Source: Neurospora tetraspora (Eukaryota; Ascomycota; Sordariomycetes; Sordariales; Sordariaceae). Taken from it: a DNA stretch of 64,000 bases. Both the position numbers and the translations under genes were made by a program. Below are positions 63,291 to 64,000 of the stretch, one piece after another. The notes beneath the pieces were generated by a model. It saw only the letters and a list, made by a program, of their open reading frames with translations. It was not told where the DNA came from and made no database searches. The first letter of the stretch is position 1; every line of letters starts with the position of its first letter. The DNA lies in NCBI RefSeq assembly GCF_033439725.1, contig NW_026944384.1:3100001-3164000 (forward strand), read 5' to 3'.

Positions 63291-64000
63291 CAATTAGCGT
63301 GCTAAGACTGTCAAGGCGTTTGAGGGTGGGAACGTAAAGTGGGAGCTTTGACACATTTGACAGGGCCAACGGCGCCAAGATCTTGGGGGCCATGGGGTGT
63401 GGGGTCGGAGCGGAGGGGGTCTGGAGATGCTGCAGATCGGATGGTGGACCAGTTTGCACTGTGCCGTGTAAGTCGAGTGGGTCCAACGACATCCATCAGA
63501 CATCAACAACCACCAGCATGGGAAGGAGCACCTTGAAGTCAGAGAACATTGGAACCACCTTCCCTATGATGTTTTCCATTTTGGAAATTACTTCAGGGCT
63601 CATTGTACCACCAATATTACAGTTTATTTCTCCACAAACATGTTCTTAGGTACTTCGAGCTTCCGCTTATCCACCAAATTGGGACCAAGTTTGAACGGAG
63701 AACTTTCTTATGCCCGTTCAACTTTCACGCTTCGCTCTGCCTTCCTTGTGCCATCGGTCATTACTAAAAGTATACTGATTGGCATCATTCGTTTGTCAAT
63801 CTACTACATCTAGTACAAGAATGTATTTTTGTCCGATACGCAACCAGTTCCTCAATCCCCCTTCTCAACCCACAACCAGCAACGCCCATGGACAATTTCC
63901 TCCTGTTAGACAACGTTCTTCGGTGGGATCTGGCAGCATTGGAGTGTCTCGCAACGTTGTGGCCATACCGCAGAGACACTCCAATGATGATGCGCTCACA
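63291..64000. other. Right edge, normal composition, no gene supported
   Basis: GC content returns to that of the genic regions from about 63290. Several short overlapping frames exist on both strands (for example 63280-63509 minus and 63785-63979 minus), but none has a family signature or a start context that decides. It may be the flank of a gene outside the window. Confidence 0.5.

Overview
The window looks like chromosomal DNA of a filamentous ascomycete, most likely Neurospora or a close Sordariaceae relative. The genes have short introns (about 55-105 bp) with GTAAGT-type donors and CTAAC/CTGAC branch sites. Several families are typical of Sordariomycetes (Con-6, SMP, cab-type carbonic anhydrase, fungal peroxide-free 'erythromycin esterase' family, Mim1). 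From about 55.1 to 63.3 kb lies a very AT-rich, TpA-rich stretch with decayed transposons, the mark left by repeat-induced point mutation (RIP). All gene models are spliced by eye; exon limits are given in each entry.

Left part (0.3-17 kb), conserved housekeeping genes: a 1,429-aa ankyrin-repeat protein; the Rag-family GTPase Gtr1 (TORC1/EGO signalling); a p47/Shp1 UBA-SEP-UBX cofactor of Cdc48; Mim1 (outer-membrane insertase); Oxa1 (inner-membrane insertase); a small cab-type beta-carbonic anhydrase; and a mitochondrial DEAD-box helicase. Three of these (mim1, oxa1, helicase) serve mitochondrial biogenesis, but they are separate transcription units, not an operon.

Middle part (17-41 kb), more accessory: a possible frame-broken gene relic; a striking 1,652-aa protein with THREE tandem Ulp1-like cysteine-protease domains, each keeping a full His-Asp-Gln-Cys set with the Ulp1 spacing, followed by a coiled coil, nuclear-localisation-like stretches and an acidic repeat tail; a fungal C2H2 protein that seems cut by stop codons; tRNA-Lys(CUU); an L-amino-acid-oxidase-like flavoenzyme; a short-chain dehydrogenase; two small conidiation/stress proteins (SMP and Con-6 families); an erythromycin-esterase family protein; a fold-back transposable element of about 0.69 kb; a PEBP with signal peptide; and a fungal-type protein kinase.

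Right part (42-55 kb), conserved again: N-terminal protein methyltransferase (NTM1), tRNA-splicing endonuclease subunit Sen2, ceramide glucosyltransferase, the Hsp90 cochaperone Sgt1 and lanosterol synthase Erg7. The 8-kb RIP-mutated island begins about 290 bp upstream of the erg7 start. It holds two short LTR elements with no recognisable pol, one of them inserted inside a decayed Tc1/mariner-type transposase, and a lysine-rich 15-bp tandem repeat. The last 0.7 kb returns to normal composition with no gene I can support.

The best candidate for something undescribed is the triple-Ulp1 protein at 18.2-23.2 kb; next are the fold-back element at 36.4-37.1 kb and the nested, pol-less LTR elements of the RIP island.
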